Assembly (NCBI GenBank): GCA_947647505.1
Contig: CANSKO010000017.1
Span: 1 to 62,674 of the forward strand
DNA length: 62,674 bases
Origin: an uncultured Roseburia sp.
GTDB lineage: Bacteria; Bacillota; Clostridia; Lachnospirales; Lachnospiraceae
Direction of reading: 5' to 3'
The notes beneath the pieces were generated by a model. The model saw only the letters and a list, made by a program, of their open reading frames with translations, did not search any database and was not told where the DNA came from. The translations under genes and the position numbers were made by a program. Shown piece by piece: positions 52,267 to 60,694 of this stretch (position 1 is the first letter of the stretch; every line of letters begins with the position of its first letter).

Positions 52267-53682
52267 ATGAGAAAAACAAAAATTGTGTGCACGCTTGGAC
52301 CTGCGACAGACCGTGACGACGTATTGGAGCGTCTGATTACAAACGGCATGAATGTCGCAAGACTGAATTTTTCACATGGAAGCCATGCGGAGCATCAGGC
52401 GAGAATGGACCGGGTAAAAGAGATTCGGGAAAAACATAACGCTTCGACAGCGATCATGCTTGATACGAAAGGGCCGGAGATACGGCTTGGGAATTTTAAA
52501 GAGAAAGAAGAAATGCTGGAAGCCGGACAGAAATTTGTATTGTATTCGGAGGAGCGGGAAGGCGATGCGGACGGCATATCCATTACGTATCCGGATCTGT
52601 ATCAGGATGTTGCCGCCGGAACGGTGATTTTGATTGACGACGGACTGGTTGAAATGGAAGTGACGGAGGTAAAGGACGGTGAAATCGTCTGCCAGGTTAA
52701 AAACGGCGGCAGAGTTTCCGATCATAAAGGCATTAATGTGCCGAACGTCAAATTGTCCATGCCGTTTTTAAGCGAAAAGGATAAAGAAGATATTTTATTT
52801 GGCATTCAGCAGGATGTGGATTTTGTCGCGGCTTCCTTTGTGCGGCGCGCTGATGATATTCGGAAAATGCGTAAATTTTTAGACGATCATGGCGGATATG
52901 ACATACACATCATTGCCAAAATCGAAAATCGTGAAGGCGTGGAAAACATTGATGAAATTTTGGAAGCGGCCGAGGGCGTTATGATCGCCAGAGGCGATAT
53001 GGGCGTTGAAATTCCGTATGAGGAAGTGCCTGTGCTGCAGAAAATGATTATCAAAAAAGGCATGGAGGCAGGCAGACAGATTATTACGGCGACGCAGATG
53101 TTGGATTCCATGATGAAAAATCCAAGACCGACCCGGGCGGAGACGACGGACGTTGCAAATGCGATTTACGATGGAACGGGGGCGATTATGCTTTCCGGAG
53201 AGACGGCGGCCGGAATGTATCCGGTGGAATCGCTTTTGACGATGGTGCGGATTGCAGACCGTACGGAGCAGGATATTGATTATCGGAAGCGTTTTTTTGC
53301 CAGAGACCGAAAAGCCAACCCGGACATTACGGACGCGATCTGTCATGCGACCTGCACGTCTGCGCTAGATTTGAACGCCAGAGCGATTGTTACGGTAACG
53401 CAGAGCGGGTATTCCGCAAGAAACGTTTCCAAATACTGTCCGGCCTGCGATATTATATGCGGCACGGTGGATGAGAAGGTGGCAAGGCAGTTAAATCTCG
53501 TATGGGGCACGACGCCGGTGATTCTGGAAAAGAAAAAAGACATTTTTGATTTGTTCGATCATGCGCTCGAAACAGCGGAGGAGCGGGAATATTTGAGTAA
53601 AGGAGACATTACGGTCATTACGTCCGGCGTGCCGATCGGCGTATCCGGCACGACGAATATGATAAAGATTCAGCGCGTTTAG
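52267..53682 (+). CDS. pyk: Pyruvate kinase
   Basis: A 471-residue glycolytic enzyme that makes pyruvate and ATP from PEP. MRKTKIVCTLGPAT starts the protein; GMNVARLNFSHGSH near residue 27, LDTKGPEIRLG near 60, the active-site IIAKIENREGVENIDEIL near 215, VMIARGDMGVEIP near 240, and TATQMLDSMMKNPRPTRAE near 275 are all present. The C-terminal regulatory domain ends normally with TSGVPIGVSGTTNMIKI; there is no extra PEP-utiliser domain as in Bacillus. AAGACAGGAGC precedes the ATG. Confidence 0.96.
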   Translation: MRKTKIVCTLGPATDRDDVLERLITNGMNVARLNFSHGSHAEHQARMDRVKEIREKHNASTAIMLDTKGPEIRLGNFKEKEEMLEAGQKFVLYSEEREGDADGISITYPDLYQDVAAGTVILIDDGLVEMEVTEVKDGEIVCQVKNGGRVSDHKGINVPNVKLSMPFLSEKDKEDILFGIQQDVDFVAASFVRRADDIRKMRKFLDDHGGYDIHIIAKIENREGVENIDEILEAAEGVMIARGDMGVEIPYEEVPVLQKMIIKKGMEAGRQIITATQMLDSMMKNPRPTRAETTDVANAIYDGTGAIMLSGETAAGMYPVESLLTMVRIADRTEQDIDYRKRFFARDRKANPDITDAICHATCTSALDLNARAIVTVTQSGYSARNVSKYCPACDIICGTVDEKVARQLNLVWGTTPVILEKKKDIFDLFDHALETAEEREYLSKGDITVITSGVPIGVSGTTNMIKIQRV

Positions 53683-53707
53683 GCGGGAAGCCGATACGAA
53701 AAAACAG

Positions 53708-53735
53708 TCATAATCCCATACCCCTTTCATACAAT
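53708..53735 (+). promoter_or_regulatory. Sigma-E-type sporulation promoter of spoIVA
   Basis: TCATAAT (53708-53714), 13-bp spacer, CATACAAT (53728-53735), the latter a perfect match to the mother-cell sigma-E -10 consensus CATACAHT. The start codon at 53785 is 50 bp downstream. Confidence 0.75.
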
Positions 53736-53784
53736 GTATAAAGTATTTTTGAGACGTACATGGCAGGAAAGGGGTTATTTTTTT

Positions 53785-55275
53785 ATGGAGACGGGGTCCG
53801 GAAAGAACGAATTTAATCTTTATAAAGACATACAGCAAAGAACCGGGGGCGAGATTTATATTGGGATTGTAGGCCCGGTTCGTACCGGAAAATCGACGTT
53901 TATCAAGCGTTTTATGGATTTGATGGTGCTTCCGAATATCGAAGATGAAAACAGCAGGGCGCGTACGGTCGATGAATTGCCGCAGTCTGCGCAGGGGAAG
54001 ACGATTATGACGACGGAGCCCAAGTTTATCCCAAAGGATGCGGCGCGCATAAGGCTTGATGGAGACGCGGAGGTAAAGGTGCGCCTGATTGACTGCGTCG
54101 GCTATATGGTGGAAGGCGCGGCGGGACATATGGAAGGCAATAATAAGCGCATGGTCAAAACGCCGTGGTTCGATTATGAAATTCCGTTTGTTGACGCGGC
54201 TTCCATTGGAACGCAGAAAGTCATCAAGGACCATTCTACGATCGGCATTGTCATTACGACAGACGGTTCGTTTGGCGAGCTTGGGCGCGACAATTATCTT
54301 GCGGCGGAGGAAAAGACGATCGGAGAGCTAAAGACGCTTGGGAAGCCGTTTATTGTAGTCTTAAATTCCGAACGGCCTTACAGTGACGAAACGGTAAGGC
54401 TGGCGGAACAGATGATGGAAAAATATCAGACGCCCGTCGTGCCGGCAAGCTGCGAGCAGCTGCGCAAAGAAGACGTCAATAAAATATTAGAGAGCATTCT
54501 GTATGAATTTCCGATTGTAAAAATGGAGTTTTACATTCCAAAATGGGCGGAAATGCTGCCGTCCTCCAATCGGATGAAGGAAAATGTGATTGAAAACGCG
54601 CGCGCAATTTTAAACGCGGTGACAAAGGCGAAGGACGTCAGGCAGATGAAAAAGCTGGAAAATTCGGAATATATATCGGATATTCATCTGGACGGCATCG
54701 ATCTTGCGCAGGGGCTTGTGAAAATCAAAATTGAAATGGAGGATAAATATTACTATGAGAATATCAGCGAGCTGACCGGCGTGCCGATTCAGGGCGAATA
54801 CCAGTTGATTTCACTGATTAAAGAACTGTCCGCGCAGAAAAATTCGTTTGAAAAAGTGGCGGACGCAGTGCATGCGGTGCAGATGAAGGGCTATGGCGTG
54901 ATTCATCCGCAGCTTTGCGATATCGTGCTGGAGGAGCCGGAGCTGATTCGTCATGGCAATAAATACGGCGTCAAATTGAAAGCGACTTCTCCGTCGGTGC
55001 ATCTGATTCGCGCGAATATTGAAACAGAAATCGCGCCGATTGTCGGAAGCGAGGAGCAGGCAAAGGATCTGATCGAGTACATCAGACAGGGACAGAATAC
55101 GCCAAGCGGCGTGTGGGATACGAACATCTTTGGGAAATCGGTCGGCGAGCTGATGGAGGACGGCATACGCAGCAAGATTGCCATGATGGATGATGAATGC
55201 CAGATGAAGTTACAGGATACGATGCAGAAGATTGTAAATGACAGTAATGGGGGACTGGTCTGTATTATCATTTAG
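53785..55275 (+). CDS. spoIVA: Stage IV sporulation protein A (spore coat morphogenetic ATPase)
   Basis: A 496-residue ATPase that polymerises on the forespore surface and forms the base of the spore coat. The Walker A GPVRTGKST is at residues 30-38, sensor-type VRLIDCVGYMVEGAAGHMEG near 99, and VIVT-like TTDGSFGELGRDNY near 150; the C-terminus ends NDSNGGLVCIII as in other Firmicutes. I start at ATG 53785, with AGGAAAGGGG upstream; an in-frame ATG at 53734 lies inside the -10 box and cannot be used. Its presence shows the organism can make, or descends from makers of, endospores. Confidence 0.96.
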   Translation: METGSGKNEFNLYKDIQQRTGGEIYIGIVGPVRTGKSTFIKRFMDLMVLPNIEDENSRARTVDELPQSAQGKTIMTTEPKFIPKDAARIRLDGDAEVKVRLIDCVGYMVEGAAGHMEGNNKRMVKTPWFDYEIPFVDAASIGTQKVIKDHSTIGIVITTDGSFGELGRDNYLAAEEKTIGELKTLGKPFIVVLNSERPYSDETVRLAEQMMEKYQTPVVPASCEQLRKEDVNKILESILYEFPIVKMEFYIPKWAEMLPSSNRMKENVIENARAILNAVTKAKDVRQMKKLENSEYISDIHLDGIDLAQGLVKIKIEMEDKYYYENISELTGVPIQGEYQLISLIKELSAQKNSFEKVADAVHAVQMKGYGVIHPQLCDIVLEEPELIRHGNKYGVKLKATSPSVHLIRANIETEIAPIVGSEEQAKDLIEYIRQGQNTPSGVWDTNIFGKSVGELMEDGIRSKIAMMDDECQMKLQDTMQKIVNDSNGGLVCIII

Positions 55276-55284
55276 AGGGTGGTG

Positions 55285-55442
55285 AAAACACCGGACGATG
55301 TGCAGCAGCTATGTTTTTTCTCTGGGCTCGCTTTCGCTTATTGACGCTCTCAGCGGCGCTAAGACGCCAAAATACGGCGTCTAAGAGCCGGCGGCGTCAA
55401 ACAGCCCGACGAAAAATCATAGCTGCTGCACATCTGTGTTTT
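55285..55442. repeat. 158-nt long palindromic element downstream of spoIVA
   Basis: Nested arms pair across the element: AAAACAC (55285-55291) with GTGTTTT (55436-55442); GATGTGCAGCAGCTATG (55297-55313) with CATAGCTGCTGCACATC (55418-55434), 17 bp perfect; GGGCT (55324-55328) with AGCCC (55403-55407); TTGACGC (55341-55347) with GCGTCAA (55394-55400); AGACGCC (55362-55368) with GGCGTCT (55376-55382) at the tip. It starts 9 bp after the spoIVA stop. The rest of the gap to 55573 shows no gene. It could be a MITE-like insertion, a strong terminator or a structured RNA. Confidence 0.7.
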
Positions 55443-55573
55443 GGTGGCGTGCAGGGGTGTGGAGGCTGCGTAGGTTTGGCGTGCAGCGGCTTGTGAAAGG
55501 CTTTGGAAATCGTGCATTTTGCTGTGATATTTTTGGAAGAAATTGTTTTTTTTGTGATTTTTTCAAGTAGAGG

Positions 55574-55602
55574 TTGCAGTGATGGAGGATTGCCTATATA
55601 AT
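55574..55602 (+). promoter_or_regulatory. Promoter of the punA operon
   Basis: TTGCAG (55574-55579), 17-bp spacer, TATAAT (55597-55602); the punA ATG is 25 bp downstream of the -10. Confidence 0.6.
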
Positions 55603-55627
55603 AGTAGACAAAATGAGGAGGCAAAAG

Positions 55628-56485
55628 ATGAATGAAGGGTATGCAAAGCTTACAAACTGCTTTCACAGTGTCAGGGAGAAGGTGGATTTTCAGCCCAGGG
55701 TTGCGCTGACGCTTGGTTCCGGACTGGGCGCGTTTGCTTCGGAAATCCGGCTTCACGCGGCTATTGATTATGCGGATATTGAGGGATTTCCAGTCTCGAC
55801 GGTGAAGGGGCATGCGGGACGGTTTCTGTTTGGATGGATGGAAGACGTTCCTGTTGTCTGTATGCAGGGCAGAGTGCATTACTATGAGGGGTATGCCATG
55901 TCAGACGTCGTGCTTCCGATTCGCCTGATGCGTCTGCTTGGGGCAGAGCTTTTGCTTTTGACGAATGCGGCGGGCGGCATTGCGCAGGGGTTTGGCGCAG
56001 GGGATCTGATGCTGATTACCGGACAGATTGCTTCGTTTGTTCCTTCTCCTCTTTTGGGTGAAAATTTTGACGCGCTTGGCACGCGTTTTCCTGATATGAG
56101 CCAGATTTATGACGCGGATTTGCAGCGGGTGATACAAAAGGCGGCGATGGACTGCGGAGTTGATTTGAAAACGGGCGTGTATCTGCAAACGAGCGGGCCG
56201 CAGTATGAATCGCCGCAGGAGGTTTCGATGTATCGTCTGCTGGGCGCGGATGCGGTAGGGATGAGCACGGCGTGTGAGGCGATTGCGGCAAATCACATGG
56301 GGATGAAAATTGCCGGGATTTCCTGTATTTCCAATCTTGCCAGCGGGATTTCGCCAAATCCGCTGACGCATGAGGAAGTGGCGGCTGCGGCAGATGCGGC
56401 TGCGCCAGAGTTTACGCGCCTTGTGCGCGCGGCGATTGCCGGCATGGATGCATATCTTACAGAGCATGCGCGGGAGGCGGTATGA
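55628..56485 (+). CDS. punA: Purine-nucleoside phosphorylase (trimeric, 6-oxopurine type)
   Basis: A 285-residue PNP that splits inosine or guanosine with phosphate. The phosphate loop LTLGSGLGAFA is near residues 25-35, GHAGRFLFG near 66, LTNAAGGIAQGF near 115, and the C-terminal EAIAANHMGMKIAGISCISNLASGI near 218-243 carries the substrate Asn. AGGAGG lies 7 nt before ATG 55628. It overlaps the amidohydrolase gene by 4 bp, so inosine-type products of that enzyme may be its substrates. Confidence 0.93.
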   Translation: MNEGYAKLTNCFHSVREKVDFQPRVALTLGSGLGAFASEIRLHAAIDYADIEGFPVSTVKGHAGRFLFGWMEDVPVVCMQGRVHYYEGYAMSDVVLPIRLMRLLGAELLLLTNAAGGIAQGFGAGDLMLITGQIASFVPSPLLGENFDALGTRFPDMSQIYDADLQRVIQKAAMDCGVDLKTGVYLQTSGPQYESPQEVSMYRLLGADAVGMSTACEAIAANHMGMKIAGISCISNLASGISPNPLTHEEVAAAADAAAPEFTRLVRAAIAGMDAYLTEHAREAV

Positions 56486-57768
56486 ATATCCGATTTTACA
56501 ATGCGAGGATTTTAAAGCTTGAGAAAGCGCGCAGCTTTTCTTTGCAGCGGGGGGAGCTGTGGGTAAAGGGAAATCGGATTGCTTATATTGGAGATGCGCG
56601 GGATATTGACGCGCGGACGGTCTTATGGGACAGAGAGATGGACGCGGAGGGAAACGTGCTGATGCCCGGCTTTAAGAATGCGCACACGCATACGGCGATG
56701 ACGTTTCTGCGTTCGTATGCGGACGATTTGCCATTGCAGGAATGGCTGCATGAAAAGGTATTTCCGAAAGAAGCGCTGCTTACGCAGGAGGATGTGTATC
56801 ATCTTTGCAGGCTTGGCATTCTGGAGTATTTAACGAGCGGGATTACGGCAAACTTTGACATGTATTTTGCTCCGCTGCCGGGCGCGCGGGCTTCGGTGGA
56901 CTGTGGGTTTCGCACGGTATTTACAAGCGGATTAAATGATTTTTGCCAGTCTTTGTCCGAGGTGGAGGAGCTGTACGATCAGATTCGCGGGATGAGCGAT
57001 CTGACGGATTTTTATATGGGGTTTCATGCGGAATATACGACGTCTTTGCATTTGATGGAGGGGGTTGCCGCGCTTGCCGCAAAAACAAAATCTCCGGTCT
57101 GGCTGCACAATTCTGAGACGGCGTCTGAGGTGGAAGCGTGCCGGAAGCGATGGGGGAAAACGCCGACGGAGCTTACGGAAGCGCTTGGGATGTATGCATA
57201 TGGAGGCGGCGGCTATCATTGTGTCTGTTTTTCGGATCACGATTTTGAAATCTTTCGAAACAGAGGACTGACTGCGGTGACGAATCCTGCGTCCAACCTG
57301 AAGCTGGCAAGCGGGATTGCGCCGGTTCACCGGTTTCTTACGGAAGGAATTTCGGTTGCAATTGGAACGGATGGCCCGGCGAGCAACAACTGTCTGGATA
57401 TGTTTCGGGAGATGTTTCTTGTCAGCGCGCTGGCCAAAGTCCGGGAAGGCGACGCTTCCTGCGTGCCGGCGGAAGAAGCGCTGTATATGGCGACGGCGGG
57501 CGGCGCAAAGGCGATGGGGCTGACGGACTGCGACTGCCTGGAGCAGGGGAAGCTGGCCGATCTGATTTTAATTGACGTAAAGCAGCCCAACATGCAGCCG
57601 GAAAATGATTTTGTGAAAAACCTTGTATATTCCGGCAGCAAAAGCAATGTGCTGCTTACGATGGTAAATGGAAAAATTCTGTATGAGAAACAACGCTTTT
57701 TTATTGGAACGGAGCCGGAGGAAGTGTATCATATGGCCAATGCGATTATCGGGAGGATGCGGAAATGA
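56482..57768 (+). CDS. mtaD: Amidohydrolase, MTA/SAH-deaminase-like
   Basis: A 428-residue amidohydrolase of the ATZ/TRZ-MtaD group that deaminates adenine nucleosides such as 5'-methylthioadenosine or S-adenosylhomocysteine to the inosine forms. Metal ligands: HxH in NAHTHTAMTF (His68, His70), His in GFHAEYTTSLH near 178, His near 206 (WLHNSET), and Asp in IGTDGPASNNCLDM near 298. The enzyme name is by family; guanine or cytosine-like substrates are not excluded. It is coupled to the PNP before it and the MBL gene after it by 4-bp overlaps. Confidence 0.88.
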   Translation: MNIRFYNARILKLEKARSFSLQRGELWVKGNRIAYIGDARDIDARTVLWDREMDAEGNVLMPGFKNAHTHTAMTFLRSYADDLPLQEWLHEKVFPKEALLTQEDVYHLCRLGILEYLTSGITANFDMYFAPLPGARASVDCGFRTVFTSGLNDFCQSLSEVEELYDQIRGMSDLTDFYMGFHAEYTTSLHLMEGVAALAAKTKSPVWLHNSETASEVEACRKRWGKTPTELTEALGMYAYGGGGYHCVCFSDHDFEIFRNRGLTAVTNPASNLKLASGIAPVHRFLTEGISVAIGTDGPASNNCLDMFREMFLVSALAKVREGDASCVPAEEALYMATAGGAKAMGLTDCDCLEQGKLADLILIDVKQPNMQPENDFVKNLVYSGSKSNVLLTMVNGKILYEKQRFFIGTEPEEVYHMANAIIGRMRK

Positions 57769-58511
57769 TCGTGACATTTGTACATCACAGCTGTTTTGTC
57801 ATAGAGACAGAAGAGCGGACGATGGTTTTTGATTATGTTCCGAATGGAAGCATAAAGGGATATCATCTTACCGGCGTGCTGCCGGCTTTTGATCCGGACA
57901 GGCCGCTGTACGTCTTTGCCAGTCATTTTCATCAGGATCATTTCGACGTTTCGATTTTGAAATGGGCAGAGCAAAATCACGGGATTCATTATATATTGTC
58001 AAAAGAAATCCGGCTTTCCCCGCGTTATCTGGAAAAAAACGGAATTGACCCGTCGGTTCGGAAAAAGATTACGTTTGTACAGCCGCTGAAAACGTACGAC
58101 GTTGACGATATGAAGATAAGGACGCTGCGGTCAACGGACTGCGGCGTGGCATTTTTGATTCAGATGGAAGGGAAAACAATCTATCATGCCGGAGATCTGC
58201 ACCTCTGGAAATGGGAGGGCGCCGGAGACCTCGTCAATGGCAAAGAGACAAGGGCCTATAAGCATGAAATCAACCGGCTTTCGGATTGCGAGGTGGATGT
58301 GGCGTTTGTGCCGTTGGATTCCAGGCAGGGCAAATATGCCGCAGAGGGGCTGCAGTACTTTATGGAGCATGTGCATGCAAAAGCAGTGTTCCCCATGCAC
58401 ATGTGGCAGGATTACCGTCCGATTGCCGCGTTTAAATCCAAAATTTCAAACGCAGATTTTGCGCGGCGGCTGGTGGATATTTCCGGAGAAAATGAGGCGT
58501 ATGAGTTATGA
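57765..58511 (+). CDS. MBL-fold metallo-hydrolase
   Basis: A 248-residue beta-lactamase-fold hydrolase with the metal motif SHFHQDHFD (His-x-His-x-Asp-His near residue 45-50), another His in YHAGDLHLWKW near 136, and His in PMHMWQDY near 210. The pattern is like the UlaG/YcbL-type group but the substrate is unknown. It lies in the coupled punA operon (4-bp overlaps on both sides), so a nucleoside or phosphate-ester substrate is possible. Confidence 0.82.
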   Translation: MIVTFVHHSCFVIETEERTMVFDYVPNGSIKGYHLTGVLPAFDPDRPLYVFASHFHQDHFDVSILKWAEQNHGIHYILSKEIRLSPRYLEKNGIDPSVRKKITFVQPLKTYDVDDMKIRTLRSTDCGVAFLIQMEGKTIYHAGDLHLWKWEGAGDLVNGKETRAYKHEINRLSDCEVDVAFVPLDSRQGKYAAEGLQYFMEHVHAKAVFPMHMWQDYRPIAAFKSKISNADFARRLVDISGENEAYEL

Positions 58512-58987
58512 TGAAAGTGGCGATCTATACGGATGGCGCAGCAAGGGGAAATCCCGACGGACCAGGCGGATACGGCGCTATACTGGAATATGTGGATGCG
58601 AAAGGCGCGCTGCATACAAAGGAGCTTTCGGCAGGCTATCGAAAGACGACGAACAACCGAATGGAGCTGATGGCGGTCATTCAGGCGCTGTCCTGTCTGA
58701 ACCGGCCGTGTAAAATTGATCTTTATTCGGACTCGAAATATGTAACGGACGCATTCAATCAACGATGGGTGGAAAGCTGGCAGAAAAAGGGATGGGTCAA
58801 ATCGGACCGAAAGCCAGTCAAAAATGTAGATCTGTGGAAAAAACTGTTACAGTTAAAAGAACCGCATCAGATGACGTTTCATTGGGTCAAAGGCCATGAC
58901 GGGCATCCGCAGAATGAACGTTGTGATACGCTGGCTACGAAAGCGGCGGATGGAGACAATCTGTTTTCGGACGAAAGGCTGTGCTGA
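58508..58987 (+). CDS. rnhA: Ribonuclease HI
   Basis: A 159-residue RNase HI that cuts the RNA strand in RNA-DNA hybrids. The four catalytic acids are Asp9 (IYTDGAARGNP), Glu53 (NRMELMAV), Asp75 (LYSDSKYV) and Asp140 (NERCDTLA), and the basic handle WQKKGWVKSDRK near 91 is present. The start overlaps the MBL gene by 4 bp. Confidence 0.96.
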   Translation: MMKVAIYTDGAARGNPDGPGGYGAILEYVDAKGALHTKELSAGYRKTTNNRMELMAVIQALSCLNRPCKIDLYSDSKYVTDAFNQRWVESWQKKGWVKSDRKPVKNVDLWKKLLQLKEPHQMTFHWVKGHDGHPQNERCDTLATKAADGDNLFSDERLC

Positions 58988-59027
58988 CAGAAGCGGATAG
59001 ACAGGAAGAAGGAAAGGAGCAAAGGAT

Positions 59028-59729
59028 ATGTCACATGCAAAACTTATTTTGGATAAAAGGCCGACGCTGGCGGAATGGCCGGTGAGAATTTGGGAGAGGA
59101 GCGAGATTGCTGCAGTATTCGATGAACAGGTGAGCGAGTGGGCGGGCCAGGATTTTGCAAAATATCAGTTTGTCTATGCGCCAAAACGACGTACCGATGC
59201 GCATTCGTTTTCCTATCTGTTTGGGTATGGAAATCATACGGTTTTTTATATGCGGGAATCGGATGATCATGTGATTGTACAGGCAGAGAAAATCAATCGG
59301 GATCATATTACGTCCGTTACGATGAAGCGGGAGCTGTTGCACACGGAAATGCTGGTGCACTATCAGGAAAATGAAGAAGAAAAGGAGCTTCATTTTCCCT
59401 ATGTTCCGGCCGTGTATTATTTGTATGATCCGTTTTTAAACTGGATGTTAAAGCTTCCGACGAATTTTACGCCGGCGCTTGCCGAGCGGCATTCTCCGCG
59501 GCCGCAGAAGCTGTATGGAGACAGCCTTGTGATGTACAACTATTCGCTTGGCGCGTATCGCCTGGGGAATGGATTTTCAGATTACAGTTATCGGAGCGTG
59601 CAGCAGAGATCGAAATGGATGCCGTGGAAAAAGGATCTGGAAGAATGGCTTGAGGTGTCGATGGAGCGGGGCATGTTCCGGCTGCATACGTTTCGGTATA
59701 TTATGGAGTGTACGTATGGCATTGGCTGA
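59028..59729 (+). CDS. Conserved hypothetical protein, function unknown
   Basis: A 233-residue soluble protein with many aromatic and charged residues. Segments such as FAKYQFVYAPKRRTDAHSF near residue 43, NHTVFYMRESDDHVIVQAE near 65 and a VYYLYDPFLNWMLK near 128 suggest a compact alpha/beta fold, but I recognise no family and see no signal peptide or membrane helix. It starts 40 bp after rnhA with GAAAGGAG, and is probably the last gene of that transcript. Confidence 0.65.
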   Translation: MSHAKLILDKRPTLAEWPVRIWERSEIAAVFDEQVSEWAGQDFAKYQFVYAPKRRTDAHSFSYLFGYGNHTVFYMRESDDHVIVQAEKINRDHITSVTMKRELLHTEMLVHYQENEEEKELHFPYVPAVYYLYDPFLNWMLKLPTNFTPALAERHSPRPQKLYGDSLVMYNYSLGAYRLGNGFSDYSYRSVQQRSKWMPWKKDLEEWLEVSMERGMFRLHTFRYIMECTYGIG

Positions 59730-59888
59730 ACAGGAATTGAAATTTGCCGGAAGGCCATACGCGATAATACGAGCATAACAGGTCTGCAAATGCATGGCGC
59801 AGGGGCGGGAGAGGAGGAGAGCGTTTTATGCATGGCAGACTGCACTGGAAGGCAGATAGAAAAAAATAGAAAAAAATGAAAAAAACAG

Positions 59889-59917
59889 TTGACAAAATAA
59901 AACACATCCTGTATTAT
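59889..59917 (+). promoter_or_regulatory. Promoter of tRNA-Gly
   Basis: TTGACA (59889-59894), 17-bp spacer, TATTAT (59912-59917), 48 bp before the tRNA. Confidence 0.75.
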
Positions 59918-59965
59918 AAGTATTGTGCTTGAGAGATACAGAAAAAAGCACAGAACTTCATAAAT

Positions 59966-60038
59966 GCGATAGTGGCGTAGTTGGTAACGCGCGACCTTGC
60001 CAAGGTCGAGACCGCGGGTTCGAGCCCCGTCTATCGCT
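59966..60038 (+). tRNA. tRNA-Gly (anticodon GCC)
   Basis: A complete cloverleaf: acceptor arms GCGATAG (59966-59972) and CTATCGC (60031-60037) with discriminator T; D-stem GCG/CGC; anticodon stem CGACC/GGTCG with loop TTGCCAA and anticodon GCC at 59999-60001; T-arm with TTCGAGC. CCA is not encoded. AT-rich accessory DNA starts right after it, so its 3' end may be the integration site of the island to the right. Confidence 0.93.
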
Positions 60039-60051
60039 CTTCAGGTGAGAA

Positions 60052-60095
60052 CCGCAACCCCTTGATTTAAAAGGGTTTGCGGATTTCTTTTTTTC
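60052..60095 (+). terminator. Terminator after tRNA-Gly
   Basis: CCGCAA (60052-60057) pairs with TTGCGG (60077-60082), extended by CCCTT/AAGGG after one mismatch, then a T-rich tract to 60095. Confidence 0.75.
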
Positions 60096-60156
60096 TCTGA
60101 ATTTAGGTGTTCTGATTAAATATTGATTAAATTTTTTAGGATAGCTTTCTTTGGTT

Positions 60157-60694
60157 TCATACGTGCATAGCGTTTTTTTCTTGAATTTTTGCAACTGCCA
60201 GATTATCAAGTTTAGCATCTGCCGCTCCAGCCTTAGAGGTTGAATACGGTAAAATTGCAGAAAAATGAAGCTTTAATCGCTTTAGCTCGTCGCTTTGATT
60301 AAGTTTTACGACTTTTGAAGCGAAGTAAGCTGCATCGTCCCACCCGTCCGCATTTGCTTTGTCGGGAAGCGCCAATACCAATTTGTCCAGCTACAACGGG
60401 AAAAACCTGCTTGTTATATGCAATATCATCAACCTTAAAAACGTGACGGGAGCCGTCAAGGAAATATTTAAAAAGAGAAGGTTCCCCAACCTCTTGAAGT
60501 TGGTCTGCCAACTGTTTTAAATTTATGGAATTTTTCGGAGAACCAGTTTCCCCGGAATCTTTCCACTTTATTATTTTATTAGGGTCATCATCATAATCTA
60601 TGGAAGGCAGACCGATAGAGTCATAGCTATACTTATATGTGTGATAGCTTTTTCCCCTTGTTTCTTTTTCAATAATTTCCATTATTTTAGCCAT
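60157..60694 (-). pseudogene. Frameshifted NurA-like nuclease gene
   Basis: Two overlapping frames read as one protein. The first (start 60694, overlapping the AbiEii stop by 8 bp) ends in FKYFLDGSRHVFKVDDIAY and PVVAGQIG, where DGSR and the VVAGQ strand resemble the NurA domain with its catalytic Asp. Near 60375-60385 the homology continues in a second frame (VLALPDKANADGWDDAAYF) that stops at 60157. Even when joined (about 180 residues) the domain is short, so the gene is broken. NurA assignment is from motif memory. Confidence 0.5.

Noticed and set aside
59828..59869. A 13-residue frame with a strong GGAGGAG site before tRNA-Gly
   Set aside because: Too short to support, and its end lies in an A-rich tract; no known leader peptide fits.
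60157..60381. A separate 74-residue gene on the minus strand
   Set aside because: Its start is a TTG in the middle of a domain and its sequence continues the upstream frame; better read as the second half of a frameshifted gene.
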